In this document: positions 1-7,850 of the stretch, in pieces | Numbering within the stretch: the stretch's first letter is position 1 | Layout of the letters: every line of letters starts with the position of its first letter | Origin: Nocardioides solisilvae | Lineage (GTDB): Bacteria > Actinomycetota > Actinomycetes > Propionibacteriales > Nocardioidaceae | Direction of reading: 5' to 3' | Assembly (NCBI RefSeq): GCF_003194625.1 | Contig: NZ_QHKX01000001.1 | Location: 744,001-808,000, forward strand | DNA length: 64,000 nucleotides | Program-made: the position numbers and the translations under genes | The notes under the pieces: model-generated | The model's input: only the letters and a program-made list of their open reading frames with translations | Told to the model about the DNA's origin: nothing | Databases searched by the model: none

Positions 1-381
1 GGTGATCTCGAGCGCCCGCTCGGGCAGGATCTTGCGACCCTCGCGCAGGATGTCGCGCAGGGTGCGCCCGGCGACGTGCTCCATCACGATGTAGGGCTGC
101 GCCACGCCGCCCTCGGGGGAGCCGTCGTCGGACCACTCCTCGCCGGTGTCGTAGACGCTCACGATCGAGGGGTGGTTGAGCGAGGCCGACGACTGCGCCT
201 CCCGGCGGAACCGCGCCTGGAAGGTCGCGTCGCTGGCCAGGTCGGTCCGCAACCGCTTGACGGCGACCGTGCGCCCGAGCCTGGTGTCGGTGCCCTTGCG
301 GACCTCGGCCATCCCGCCGCGGCCGAGCAGCTCGCCCAGCTCGTAGCGGCCGCCGACCACGGTCGGCCCTGGCTTGCTCAT
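1..381 (-). CDS. pknB: Ser/Thr protein kinase, N-terminal part (PknB-like), truncated by window edge
   Basis: Partial gene; the 127 visible residues are the start of a eukaryotic-type Ser/Thr kinase domain. The glycine-rich loop (GRGGMAEV) and the VAVK lysine are visible, followed by the hinge IVMEHV; the catalytic loop lies beyond base 1. ATG at 379-381 overlaps the stop of the upstream kinase in an ATGA junction, so the two are translationally coupled. By position (last kinase after rodA-pbpA-pknA) it corresponds to actinobacterial PknB, which senses muropeptides through C-terminal PASTA domains and phosphorylates growth and division proteins. Its own PASTA region cannot be seen here. Confidence 0.85.
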   Translation of the reverse strand, partial: MSKPGPTVVGGRYELGELLGRGGMAEVRKGTDTRLGRTVAVKRLRTDLASDATFQARFRREAQSSASLNHPSIVSVYDTGEEWSDDGSPEGGVAQPYIVMEHVAGRTLRDILREGRKILPERALEIT

Positions 382-659
382 CGATCGCCTCTCGCAGTGG
401 TGGTCGCAGTGAAGGTCGTGGGGGTCTCGGTGGGCGTGGTGCTCGTCGGGGTGGACGTCGTGCCGTCGGGCCCCGCGGTGCCCTCGGGGGAGGGGGCCGG
501 CGGCTCGGGGGTCGGGGTGGCCTCGGGTGGCGGCGTGGGCTCGGGCGTCGGGGTCGGCGTCGGGGTCGGCTCCGGGGTGGGCGGGGGCGTGGGCGTCGGC
601 TCCGGGGTGGGCGTCGGGGTCGGCTCCTCCGAGGGCTCCTCGGTCGGCTCCTCCTCGGG
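378..659 (-). repeat. Pro-Thr-Glu low-complexity tail coding region
   Basis: The last roughly 90 codons of the PASTA kinase encode TPTPTPEPTP-type repeats. The DNA is an irregular run of GGCGTCGGGGTCGG-like units on the plus strand. The segment lies outside the membrane after the PASTA domain, so it may span or contact the peptidoglycan. Such runs are prone to slippage and assembly error. Confidence 0.8.
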
Positions 660-2066
660 CGCAGCGCCCCAGAAGGCGACGGTCACCCGGTCGCCGCGCA
701 CCAGCGCCCCGGTGGGGTTCACCGACACGACCTCGCCCTCCCGCTCGTCGCCCGGGTTGTCGCGCTCGTCGCGGACCACCTCCAGCCCGAGCCGGCGGAG
801 CTCGCGGACGACCTGGTCGACGTCGCGGCCGACGTAGTCCGAGGCCCGGACCTGGACCGGCTCGTCGCTCGGCTCCTGTGACGGCGCGGGCCGCTGGGAG
901 CGGGTGGGCCGGTCGCGGGCGGGCTCGTCGTCGGCGTCACCGCCCCCGGCCAGCACCCACCAGGCCCCGGCGGCGAGCAGGGCCAGGAGCACCACGCCGG
1001 CGACGGCGAGGGGCCACGCGGAGCGGCGCTCGTCGGGCGGCTGGGTCGGCAACGCGCCGGTGGCCGGGTGGCCGGCCGCGAGGGCCCCGGTCGCCGGCAG
1101 CACGCCGGTGGCGGGCTCCGGGGCCGGCGGGGCCAGCACGGTGGTCACGGGCTCGTCCACGGGCACGGGCACGGGCGCGGCGTGGGCGGCCGGGTCGCGC
1201 AGGGCGGCCGCCAGGGCGGCGCCGTCGGCGAACCGGTCCTCGGGCTTCTTGGCCAGGGCACGGCGTACGACGGCGGCGAGCGGCGCCGGGACGTCGCCGG
1301 GGAGCTCGGGCACGGGCTGGCGCAGGTGGGCCAGGGCGGTGGCGACCGGGCTGTCCGCCTCGAAGGGGCGGCGCCCGGCCAGGCACTCGAACGCCACCAC
1401 GCCGAGGGAGTAGACGTCGGAGGCCGGGGTGGCGCGCCCGCCCTCGGCCTGCTCGGGGGAGAGGTACTGCGGGGTGCCCATCACCTGGCCGGTCTGGGTC
1501 AGCGCCATCCCCTCGGCGGCGCGGGCGATGCCGAAGTCGGTGACCTTGACCCGGCGGTCGGGGGTGACCAGCAGGTTGGCGGGCTTGACGTCGCGGTGCA
1601 CGATGCCCGCCCGGTGCGCGGCGCCCAGCGCGTCGCCGACCTGGGCCAGGAGCTCGCGGGTGGCCTCGGGGTCCAGGGGGGTGCCGGAGCGCAGCAGCGC
1701 CGACAGCGGCTGGCCCTCGACGAGCTCCATCACCAGGTAGGGGCGCGGGGCGCCGGAGCCGTCGGCGGCGCCGGCCTCGCCGAAGTCGTAGACGGCCGCG
1801 ATGCCGGCGTGGGAGAGGGCCGCGGCGTGCCGGGCCTCGGTCTCGAAGCGGGAGCGCAACGTCGCGTCGTCGGCGTACTCGGCCTTGAGCAGCTTGACCG
1901 CCACGGTGCGCCCGAGGACCGTGTCGGCGGCCCGCCAGACCTCGCCCATGCCGCCGGTCGCGATCCGCGACTCGAGGCGGTAGCGGTGCGCGTCGTCGAC
2001 CCAGCGCCCCGGCCCCTCCGCCCCCGGGCCGAGAGCCTGGGTGCCGGGCTCGTCGTGGTCGCTCAC
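378..2066 (-). CDS. pknA: Ser/Thr protein kinase with one PASTA domain (PknA position)
   Basis: 562-residue membrane kinase. The kinase domain spans about 29-290, with GGMGEV loop, Lys58 (VAVK), HRDVKPAN at 157-164 and DFG at 177-179. An Ala/Pro-rich juxtamembrane linker follows, then a transmembrane segment at about 351-373, one extracellular PASTA domain at about 401-465, and a Pro/Thr/Glu tail of about 90 residues. Mycobacterial PknA has no PASTA domain, so the single copy is a difference. Start chosen at GTG 2064-2066, overlapping the PBP stop (GTGA); the open frame continues upstream but that part reads as antisense of PBP. Likely phosphorylates cell-wall and division proteins and is opposed by the PP2C phosphatase of the same operon. 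Confidence 0.9.
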   Translation of the reverse strand: MSDHDEPGTQALGPGAEGPGRWVDDAHRYRLESRIATGGMGEVWRAADTVLGRTVAVKLLKAEYADDATLRSRFETEARHAAALSHAGIAAVYDFGEAGAADGSGAPRPYLVMELVEGQPLSALLRSGTPLDPEATRELLAQVGDALGAAHRAGIVHRDVKPANLLVTPDRRVKVTDFGIARAAEGMALTQTGQVMGTPQYLSPEQAEGGRATPASDVYSLGVVAFECLAGRRPFEADSPVATALAHLRQPVPELPGDVPAPLAAVVRRALAKKPEDRFADGAALAAALRDPAAHAAPVPVPVDEPVTTVLAPPAPEPATGVLPATGALAAGHPATGALPTQPPDERRSAWPLAVAGVVLLALLAAGAWWVLAGGGDADDEPARDRPTRSQRPAPSQEPSDEPVQVRASDYVGRDVDQVVRELRRLGLEVVRDERDNPGDEREGEVVSVNPTGALVRGDRVTVAFWGAAPEEEPTEEPSEEPTPTPTPEPTPTPPPTPEPTPTPTPTPEPTPPPEATPTPEPPAPSPEGTAGPDGTTSTPTSTTPTETPTTFTATTTARGDR

Positions 2067-3529
2067 TGGGTGATCACCGCTTCCATCACTGCCTTCGCGA
2101 TCGGCCCGCCGAGGCGGCCGCCTGCAATCTCGCCGCGGGGGATGTCGGCCTTCTGGATCATCACGGCCACCGCGACCTGCGGGTCGTCGGCCGGCGCGTA
2201 GGAGACGAACCACGCGTACGGCGGGACGTCGTCGAGGCCGCTCTGCGCCGTGCCGGTCTTGCCCGCCACCGGCACGCCCGGGATGGCCGCGGGTGAGGCC
2301 GTGCCCTCGTCGACCGTGGCGACCAGCAGCTCGGTGAGGTCGCGCGCCGTGGCGGGGGAGACCGCCTGGCGCAGCTCGCGGGGCTCGGTCTGGTCGAGGA
2401 CCTGCAGGCTCGGCGAGCTCACCTTGTCGACGAGGTAGGGCGTCATCAGGGAGCCGTCGTTGCCGAGGGCGGCCGCCACCATCGCCATCTGCAGCGGGGT
2501 CGCGGCCACCTCGAACTGGCCGATGCCCGTCTGGCCGAGCTGGGCCTCGTCGAGGTCGGCGGGGAAGACCGAGGAGGCCTGGCGCAGCTCGTCGAGGTAC
2601 TGCTCGTTGAAGCCGAAGGCGTCGGCCTGCTCCTTCATCCCCTCGGCGCCGACCTCGATGGCGAGCTTGGCGAAGGTGGTGTTGCAGGAGTTGGCCATCG
2701 CCTGGGTGAAGGGGATCCGGTCGCCGCCGCAGGAGCGGCCCTCGTTGTCGATGAGGCCGCTCTCGTCGCTGGTGAGCGGGAGCTGGAAGGAGGCGCCTCC
2801 GGGGACCCGGGAGCTCGCGGTGTAGCCCGCCTCCTCCATCGCCGCGGCCGCGGTGACGAGCTTGAAGACCGAGCCGGGCGGGAGGCGGGTGCCGGTGGCC
2901 CGGTTGAGCAGGGGCTGGCCGGGGGCGTCCTCCAGCTCGCGCTGGGCGGCGGTCACCTCACCGAGCCGGTGGCTGGCCAGCCGGTTGGGGTCGTAGGTGG
3001 GCAGGGAGACCATCGCCAGGATCTTGCCGGTGGACGGCTCCAGCGCCACCACGGAGCCCTCGACGTCGCCGGGGAGCGCGGAGAGCCCGTCGAAGGCGGC
3101 CTGCTGCGCGGCGGGGTTGATCGTCACCTGGACGCTGCCGCCCTGCGGCTCGGTGTTGCTGAGCATGTCGACGAGCCGGGTCACGAAGAGGCGCGAGTCC
3201 TCGCCGGAGAGCACCTCGTTCTGGCTGCGCTCCAGCCCGGTCTGGCTGAAGTAGGTGAACGCGCCGGTGATCGGGGCGTACTGGAACGGCCGCGGGTAGA
3301 CCCGCTGGAACTCGTACTTGTCGTCGGAGGGCACCGACTCGGCGACCGCCTGCCGGCCGACCAGGATCGCGCCGCGCTCGCGGGAGAAGGCGGCCTCGAC
3401 GATGCGCCGGTTCTGGGGGTCCTCCGCGAGCTCGCCCGCGCGCCAGTACTGCAGGTAGGTCGCGTTGACGAGCAGGGCGACGAAGAGCAGCAGGCAGAAG
3501 CCCGCCACCGTGCGGATGGGCTTGTTCAC
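2063..3529 (-). CDS. pbpA: Class B penicillin-binding protein (transpeptidase), PbpA-like
   Basis: 488 residues, the usual length for actinobacterial PbpA. One N-terminal membrane anchor (about 7-24), a short dimerisation region, then the transpeptidase domain. The three active-site motifs are present: SVFK at 220-223 with the acylated serine, SCN at 281-283, and KTG at 424-426. It crosslinks peptidoglycan in the periplasmic space together with the RodA/FtsW protein encoded just upstream. GTG start at 3527-3529 overlaps the rodA stop (GTGA), and its own stop overlaps the kinase start, so expression is tightly coupled. Confidence 0.93.
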   Translation of the reverse strand: MNKPIRTVAGFCLLLFVALLVNATYLQYWRAGELAEDPQNRRIVEAAFSRERGAILVGRQAVAESVPSDDKYEFQRVYPRPFQYAPITGAFTYFSQTGLERSQNEVLSGEDSRLFVTRLVDMLSNTEPQGGSVQVTINPAAQQAAFDGLSALPGDVEGSVVALEPSTGKILAMVSLPTYDPNRLASHRLGEVTAAQRELEDAPGQPLLNRATGTRLPPGSVFKLVTAAAAMEEAGYTASSRVPGGASFQLPLTSDESGLIDNEGRSCGGDRIPFTQAMANSCNTTFAKLAIEVGAEGMKEQADAFGFNEQYLDELRQASSVFPADLDEAQLGQTGIGQFEVAATPLQMAMVAAALGNDGSLMTPYLVDKVSSPSLQVLDQTEPRELRQAVSPATARDLTELLVATVDEGTASPAAIPGVPVAGKTGTAQSGLDDVPPYAWFVSYAPADDPQVAVAVMIQKADIPRGEIAGGRLGGPIAKAVMEAVITQ

Positions 3530-4929
3530 CTCAGCTTCACCACCTGGGTCGCGTCGTCGTCACCGGTCCCGGCCGCCTCGGGGGAGAGGTCGGGGGGCGG
3601 CCGCCGCGCCTGGTCGGAGATGCGGGCGACCAGGGCGATGATGACCCAGTTGGCGACCAGCGACGAACCGCCGTAGGAGAGGAACGGGGTGGTGAGGCCG
3701 GTCAGCGGGATCAGCCCGGTGACGCCGCCGACGACCACGAAGACCTGCAGGGCGAAGACGGCGGCCAGGCCGGTGGCGACGAGCTTGCCGAAGCCGTCGC
3801 GGCAGATCAGCGCGGTGCGCAGCGCCCGCTCGACGATCAGCCCGTAGAGCAGCAGCACCGCCATCACGCCGGTGAGTCCCAGCTCCTCGCCGATCGCGGC
3901 GATGATGAAGTCGGACTCGGCCACCGGGATCCGGTCGGGCCGGCCCTCGCCGAAGCCGCGACCGATCAGGCCGCCCCAGCCCATCCCGAAGAGCCCCTCG
4001 ACGAGCTGTCCGGAGCCGGGGGTCTGGTCGATGTAGGCCATCGGGTCCAGCCAGATGTTGACGCGGTTCCGGACGTGCCCGAAGAGCTGGTAGGCCGCCA
4101 GCGCGCCGGCCGAGAAGAGGAGCAGCCCCACCACGGGCCACCCGGCCCGCTCGGTGGCGACGTAGAGCATCACCAGGAAGAGGCCGAAGAAGAGCAGGCT
4201 GGAGCCGAGGTCGCGCTGGAAGACCAGGATGCCCAGGCTCAGGCCCCACATCATGAGGATCGGGCCGAGGTCCCTGCCGCGCGGCAGGTCCAGGAAGAGC
4301 AGCCGGCGCCCGGCCAGGGCGAGCGCGTCGCGGTGCAGCACGAGGTAGCCGGCGACCGCGACGACGAGGAGGACCTTGGCGAGCTCGCCGGGCTGGAAGC
4401 TGAAGGGGCCGACCCGGATCCAGATCTGCGCGCCGAAGTTGCGGTAGCCGAGCCCGGGCACGAGCGGCAGCAGCAGCAGCACCACGGCGCCGAGCCCGCT
4501 GGTGTAGGTGAACCGCTGGAGCACCCGGTGGTCGCGCACCAGGGCGACGGTGCCGACGAAGAGGGCGACGCCGAGCGTCATCCAGATGAGCTGCTGCTGG
4601 GCGTAGTCGTGGGGCTTGCCGGCCGCCTCCTTGGCCAGGTCGAGCCGGTGGATCACCGCCAGCCCCAGCCCGTTGAGCGCCGCGACCACCGGCAGCAGCA
4701 CGGGGTCGGCGTACGGCGCGGCGAAGCGCAGCGTGAAGTGGGCCACGAGGACGAGCGCGGCCAGCCACCCGCCGTACCCGACGATGTCGACCGGGACCTC
4801 GCCGTCGACGCCGAGGCCGACCGCCGCGTAGGCGCCGATCCCCACCGCGAGCGCGAGCACCAGCAGGAAGAGCTCCGCGCCCCGCCGTCGGCGGTGCACG
4901 AAGCCCATGAGGGCTCCGGTCTGGCTCAT
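3526..4929 (-). CDS. rodA: SEDS-family peptidoglycan polymerase RodA/FtsW
   Basis: 467-residue polytopic membrane protein of the SEDS family, which polymerises lipid II into glycan strands and works with a cognate class B PBP (the next gene). Many hydrophobic segments are visible, along with the family signature near the C-terminus (GLTTPFLSYGGSSLVANW) and the central segment GELAKVLLVVAVAGYL. The order phosphatase-SEDS-PBP-kinase-kinase is that of pstP-rodA-pbpA-pknA-pknB, hence RodA rather than FtsW, though the sequence alone cannot exclude FtsW. ATG at 4927-4929 follows a GGAG motif; an internal ATG seven codons later is an alternative. It starts 20 bases after the phosphatase stop. Confidence 0.92.
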   Translation of the reverse strand: MSQTGALMGFVHRRRRGAELFLLVLALAVGIGAYAAVGLGVDGEVPVDIVGYGGWLAALVLVAHFTLRFAAPYADPVLLPVVAALNGLGLAVIHRLDLAKEAAGKPHDYAQQQLIWMTLGVALFVGTVALVRDHRVLQRFTYTSGLGAVVLLLLPLVPGLGYRNFGAQIWIRVGPFSFQPGELAKVLLVVAVAGYLVLHRDALALAGRRLLFLDLPRGRDLGPILMMWGLSLGILVFQRDLGSSLLFFGLFLVMLYVATERAGWPVVGLLLFSAGALAAYQLFGHVRNRVNIWLDPMAYIDQTPGSGQLVEGLFGMGWGGLIGRGFGEGRPDRIPVAESDFIIAAIGEELGLTGVMAVLLLYGLIVERALRTALICRDGFGKLVATGLAAVFALQVFVVVGGVTGLIPLTGLTTPFLSYGGSSLVANWVIIALVARISDQARRPPPDLSPEAAGTGDDDATQVVKLR

Positions 4930-4949
4930 CGCACGAGCTCCGCCACGAC

Positions 4950-6332
4950 TCAGCCGCCACCCTGCTGGGCGGCGAGGTTGTCGACGGTCTGCTCCGCCTT
5001 GGCCAGGTCGTCGGCCTCGATCCCCTCACGCACCTGGTTGGCGTCGTAGTCGGAGAGCTCGTCGAGGGCGATGTCGGTCGTCTCGTAGGGGTGGGAGAGG
5101 TCGATCCCGGGGATGTCGGCGTTGATGCCTCGGAAGATCGTCACGACGCCCTCGTGCTCGCCGACGTAGAACTGCTGCTGGCTCCAGTGCCAGGCGGCGG
5201 CGAGCAGCATCCACAGCACGCCCACGCCCACCAGGGCGGCGAAGGACCGGCGCAGCCAGGCGAAGCGTTGCGGCGGGCGGGGGGCGTAGCGGGCCGCCTC
5301 GACGTCGATCGGCTCGGCCGACGCCGCGGGCGCGTGGCCGCCGCCGGCCACGGGGACGGGGGCGGTGCGCGGCTCGGCCGCCGGGCCGGGCGCCGGCCCG
5401 CCGACGGTCGGGGCGACCCCGCCGGAGTGCTGTCGCGGCAGCTCGGCGGCCGCACCGACCAGCAGCGGCCTGAGCTCCTCGGGGGCAGGGTCGGTGGCGG
5501 CCACCACGTCGGCCACGACGCAGGTGACGTTGTCGGAGCTGCCGGCCTCGAGGCTGGCGCGGACCAGCTCGACGGCCGCGTGGTCGGGGGTGCCGGAGCC
5601 GAGGATCTCGCCCAGCCGGGCGTCCTCCAGCACGCCGGAGGCACCGTCGCTGCACAGCAGCACCCGGTCGCCCTCCTGGAGCTGGACGGTGAAGAGGTCG
5701 GGGGCGGGGTCGTGCACCCCGTCGAGGGCCTTGAGGATCAGGTTGCGGTGCGGGTGGACCCGCGACTCGGCCTCGGTGATCCGGCCCTCGTCGATCAGGC
5801 CCTGGACGAAGGTGTGGTCGTGGGTGAGCTGGCTGATCTCGCCCTGGCGCCACAGGTAGGCGCGGCTGTCGCCCACGTGGCCGACCCCGAGCACCTGGCC
5901 GTCGAAGGCGGCGAGCGTCGCGGTGGTGCTGGTGCCGGAGATCGAGGGGTCCTCCTCGACCAGCTCGGAGATCCGGTCGTGGGCGCGGTGCAGGGCCCCG
6001 GCCACCCGGGTCAGCAGCGCGTCGCCGCCGACGGCCGCGGGCGCCTCGTCGAGTCGGCGGAGCACCGAGACGGCCGTGGAGGAGGCGATGTCGCCGCGGG
6101 CGGCCCCGCCGACGCCGTCGCAGACCGTCAGCAGCCAGGGGCCGGCGTACCCGCTGTCCTGGTTGTCCTTGCGGACCCGCCCCACGTCGGAGATCGCGGA
6201 GTAGCTCAGCCGCATGGTGGCGCTCGCCGCGACGTCGGGGTCGCGCTCCGCGGTGTCGCTGTGCTCGACCGGCGGGGGGGTCCGCGCCAGCGAGGGGTCG
6301 CGGGCGACGGTGTCGTTCTCGGGGTCGGTCAC
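4950..6332 (-). CDS. pstP: PP2C-family Ser/Thr phosphatase, membrane anchored (PstP-like)
   Basis: 460 residues. The PP2C domain (about 41-275) shows the metal-binding motifs RKDNQD (54-59), DGVGG (72-76), GHVGDSRAY and GSSDN. An Ala/Pro-rich linker leads to one transmembrane segment (ALVGVGVLWMLLAAAWHW) and a small extracytoplasmic tail. It dephosphorylates the PknA/PknB kinases and their targets. The first 39 residues are an acidic, Pro-rich extension that many PstP proteins lack; Met40 would give the conventional length, so the GTG start at 6330-6332 is not certain. It begins 7 bases after fhaB, within the same operon. Confidence 0.92.
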   Translation of the reverse strand: MTDPENDTVARDPSLARTPPPVEHSDTAERDPDVAASATMRLSYSAISDVGRVRKDNQDSGYAGPWLLTVCDGVGGAARGDIASSTAVSVLRRLDEAPAAVGGDALLTRVAGALHRAHDRISELVEEDPSISGTSTTATLAAFDGQVLGVGHVGDSRAYLWRQGEISQLTHDHTFVQGLIDEGRITEAESRVHPHRNLILKALDGVHDPAPDLFTVQLQEGDRVLLCSDGASGVLEDARLGEILGSGTPDHAAVELVRASLEAGSSDNVTCVVADVVAATDPAPEELRPLLVGAAAELPRQHSGGVAPTVGGPAPGPAAEPRTAPVPVAGGGHAPAASAEPIDVEAARYAPRPPQRFAWLRRSFAALVGVGVLWMLLAAAWHWSQQQFYVGEHEGVVTIFRGINADIPGIDLSHPYETTDIALDELSDYDANQVREGIEADDLAKAEQTVDNLAAQQGGG

Positions 6333-6339
6333 GAAGCGC

Positions 6340-6804
6340 CTACTTCCGGAGCTCGAGGATCGTCTTGCCGATCCGCACCTGCGTACCGAGGGAGATGGTC
6401 GTGGGCTGGGTGATCCGGACGGACCCGACGTAGGTGCCGTTGGTCGAGCCGAGGTCCTCGACGTACCACTGGTCGCCGGAGGCGGCGACCCGCGCGTGGC
6501 GGGTGGAGACGTAGTCGTCGTCGAGGCGGATCGCGGCGTCCGATCCCCGGCCGATGAGCAGCGGGGCGTCGTCGAGGGCGGCCTGCTCGCCGGCGTTGGC
6601 GCCCTCGACCACGGCGAGGTGGGTGGGCTGGCCGCGGCGGCGGACGGGCTTGGCCTGCTTGCCGGCCTTCTTGCGGGCGGCGCGGGCCTCGGGGATCCGG
6701 GCGCCGAACATGTCGGAGCGGATCACCGAGATGGCGGAGAGCACGAAGATCCACAGGACCGCCAGGTAGGCGAACCGGATCAGGAACAGCGTCAGCTCCG
6801 ACAC
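6340..6804 (-). CDS. fhaB: FHA-domain membrane protein FhaB/FipA-like
   Basis: 154 residues: an N-terminal membrane segment (about 5-26), a basic linker (RAARKKAGKQAKPVRRRG) and a C-terminal FHA domain (about 62-152). The FHA hallmarks are LLIGRGSDAAIRL, STRHARV and DLGSTNGTYV, which together form the phosphothreonine-binding loops. FHA proteins of this cluster read out kinase phosphorylation; FhaB/FipA helps link the septum and cell-wall machinery. GTG start at 6802-6804 lies 4 bases after the fhaA stop. High confidence from domain layout and gene order. Confidence 0.9.
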   Translation of the reverse strand: MSELTLFLIRFAYLAVLWIFVLSAISVIRSDMFGARIPEARAARKKAGKQAKPVRRRGQPTHLAVVEGANAGEQAALDDAPLLIGRGSDAAIRLDDDYVSTRHARVAASGDQWYVEDLGSTNGTYVGSVRITQPTTISLGTQVRIGKTILELRK

Positions 6805-6808
6805 CCGC

Positions 6809-7525
6809 TCACTCCCTGTCCGCGTCGTCGCCCACGACCCGCACGGTGAGCTCGGTGTTGCCGATCCGGACGACGGTGCCGTCCGCGACCGGTGCGCGGT
6901 CGATCTTCCTGCCGTCGACGAGCATGCCGTTGGTGGAGCCCAGGTCGTGGACCGAGACCTCGAGGTCGCCGTGGTTCTCGGTGACGACGAACTCGACGTG
7001 GCGGCGGCTGATCCCGGGGTCGCTGATCCGCAGGTCGGCCTCGATACCGCGACCGACGACGACGCCGGGCGGCAGCAGGGGGTGCTTCGTGCCGTTGACG
7101 TCGAGCTGGACCCGCGGACGGCGGTGGCGCGTCCGGTCGTGGTCGCCGGTGACGCTGGCCTGGGCGCGGCTGCGGATCCGGAACCGGCCGGTCGTGAGGT
7201 CCTCCGCGGCCTCGAAGGCGATCTGGACGGGGCCGGGGAAGACGTAGCCCTGGGAGTCGGCGTGGTCCTGCAGCTGGTCGGAGAGGTCGCGCGCCATGGC
7301 GTTGTCGTAGGGCGCCAGGCGGTCGAGGTCGGCGGACGAGAGCTCGACGGCGAAGTCGTTGGGGACCAGGCGGCGGTCGCGGCTGAGGATCTGGGCGTTG
7401 TTGTCGACCTCGCGCTGCAGGGCGGCGGAGATCTCGACAGGCTGGACGGCGCTGCGGAAGGCGCGCGCGAAGACCCCGGAGATCAGCTGCTCGAGCTTCT
7501 GCTCGAAGCGCTGGAAGCCGCTCAC
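6809..7525 (-). CDS. fhaA: FhaA: DUF3662 domain plus FHA domain
   Basis: 238 residues. The N-terminal DUF3662 domain (about 1-125, starting SGFQRFEQKLEQLISGVFARAF) is joined through a short basic linker to a C-terminal FHA domain (about 148-230: VVVGRGIEADLRI, SRRHVEF, DLGSTNG). In mycobacteria FhaA binds phosphorylated PknB and the MviN/MurJ pseudokinase domain and affects peptidoglycan synthesis; that part is family knowledge. The GTG at 7523-7525 was chosen because it follows a GGAGAA ribosome-binding site and starts the conserved domain; the reading frame runs on upstream without homology. First gene of the operon. Confidence 0.92.
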   Translation of the reverse strand: MSGFQRFEQKLEQLISGVFARAFRSAVQPVEISAALQREVDNNAQILSRDRRLVPNDFAVELSSADLDRLAPYDNAMARDLSDQLQDHADSQGYVFPGPVQIAFEAAEDLTTGRFRIRSRAQASVTGDHDRTRHRRPRVQLDVNGTKHPLLPPGVVVGRGIEADLRISDPGISRRHVEFVVTENHGDLEVSVHDLGSTNGMLVDGRKIDRAPVADGTVVRIGNTELTVRVVGDDADRE

Positions 7526-7601
7526 GCGTTCTCCTTCGTCTCGTCGGGTCGTCCCGGGGCCGGCGGGCAGCCGCGCGGTGTCCGCGGGGGCGGACCCCGC
7601 G

Positions 7602-7607
7602 ATGCTA
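7602..7607 (-). promoter_or_regulatory. Candidate -10 box for the fhaA-pknB operon
   Basis: TAGCAT on the minus strand, about 77 bases upstream of the fhaA start, in the only untranslated gap before this operon. No clear -35 hexamer is seen. Confidence 0.35.
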
Positions 7608-7655
7608 TCGGGGAGGCCACGCGGGGGCCCGGCGGCGCGGCGGGGAGGCGCCGGT

Positions 7656-7685
7656 TTGGGGGGCCGGGCACCGGTGGGATAGCCT
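7656..7685 (+). promoter_or_regulatory. Candidate promoter of tRNA-Leu
   Basis: TTGGGG (7656-7661) and TAGCCT (7680-7685) are separated by 18 bases, and the tRNA starts 14 bases after the -10 box, which suits a short 5' leader. Confidence 0.45.
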
Positions 7686-7698
7686 GAGCCCGCTTCTG

Positions 7699-7785
7699 GC
7701 GCGAGTGGCGGAATAGGCAGACGCGCACGGTTCAGGTCCGTGTGTCCGAAAGGACGTGGGGGTTCAACTCCCCCCTCGCGCACCA
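7699..7785 (+). tRNA. tRNA-Leu (anticodon CAG)
   Basis: 87 nt including an encoded CCA. The acceptor arm GCGCGAG pairs with CTCGCGC (7775-7781), followed by A and CCA. The anticodon stem CACGG/CCGTG encloses loop TTCAGGT with anticodon CAG. A long variable arm (GTCCGAAAGGAC) marks it as class II, and the T arm is GGGGGTTCAACTCCCCC. It reads CUG leucine codons, very common in this genome. A leucine tRNA also sits next to fhaA in mycobacteria, so this is conserved neighbourhood. Confidence 0.97.
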
Positions 7786-7796
7786 CCAGCACTGAC

Positions 7797-7826
7797 AAGG
7801 CCCCGGGTCCTCGGACCCGGGGCCTT
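7797..7826. terminator. Bidirectional hairpin terminator
   Basis: A 14-base perfect inverted repeat AAGGCCCCGGGTCC / GGACCCGGGGCCTT with a tight loop, between the tRNA and the convergent secreted-protein gene. No T-run follows, as is usual for GC-rich actinobacterial terminators. Confidence 0.8.
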
Positions 7827-7850
7827 GCGCGTTGTCGCCCTCCTGACGGA

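Noticed and set aside
7430..7455. CTCGACAGGCTGGAC in fhaA as another copy of the dispersed 19-mer
   Set aside because: It encodes QPVEIS, a normal conserved part of FhaA, and matches the repeat only partly.
7699..7785. tRNA-Leu as an attachment site for an integrated element
   Set aside because: No integrase gene and no direct repeat of the tRNA 3' end was found downstream in the window.
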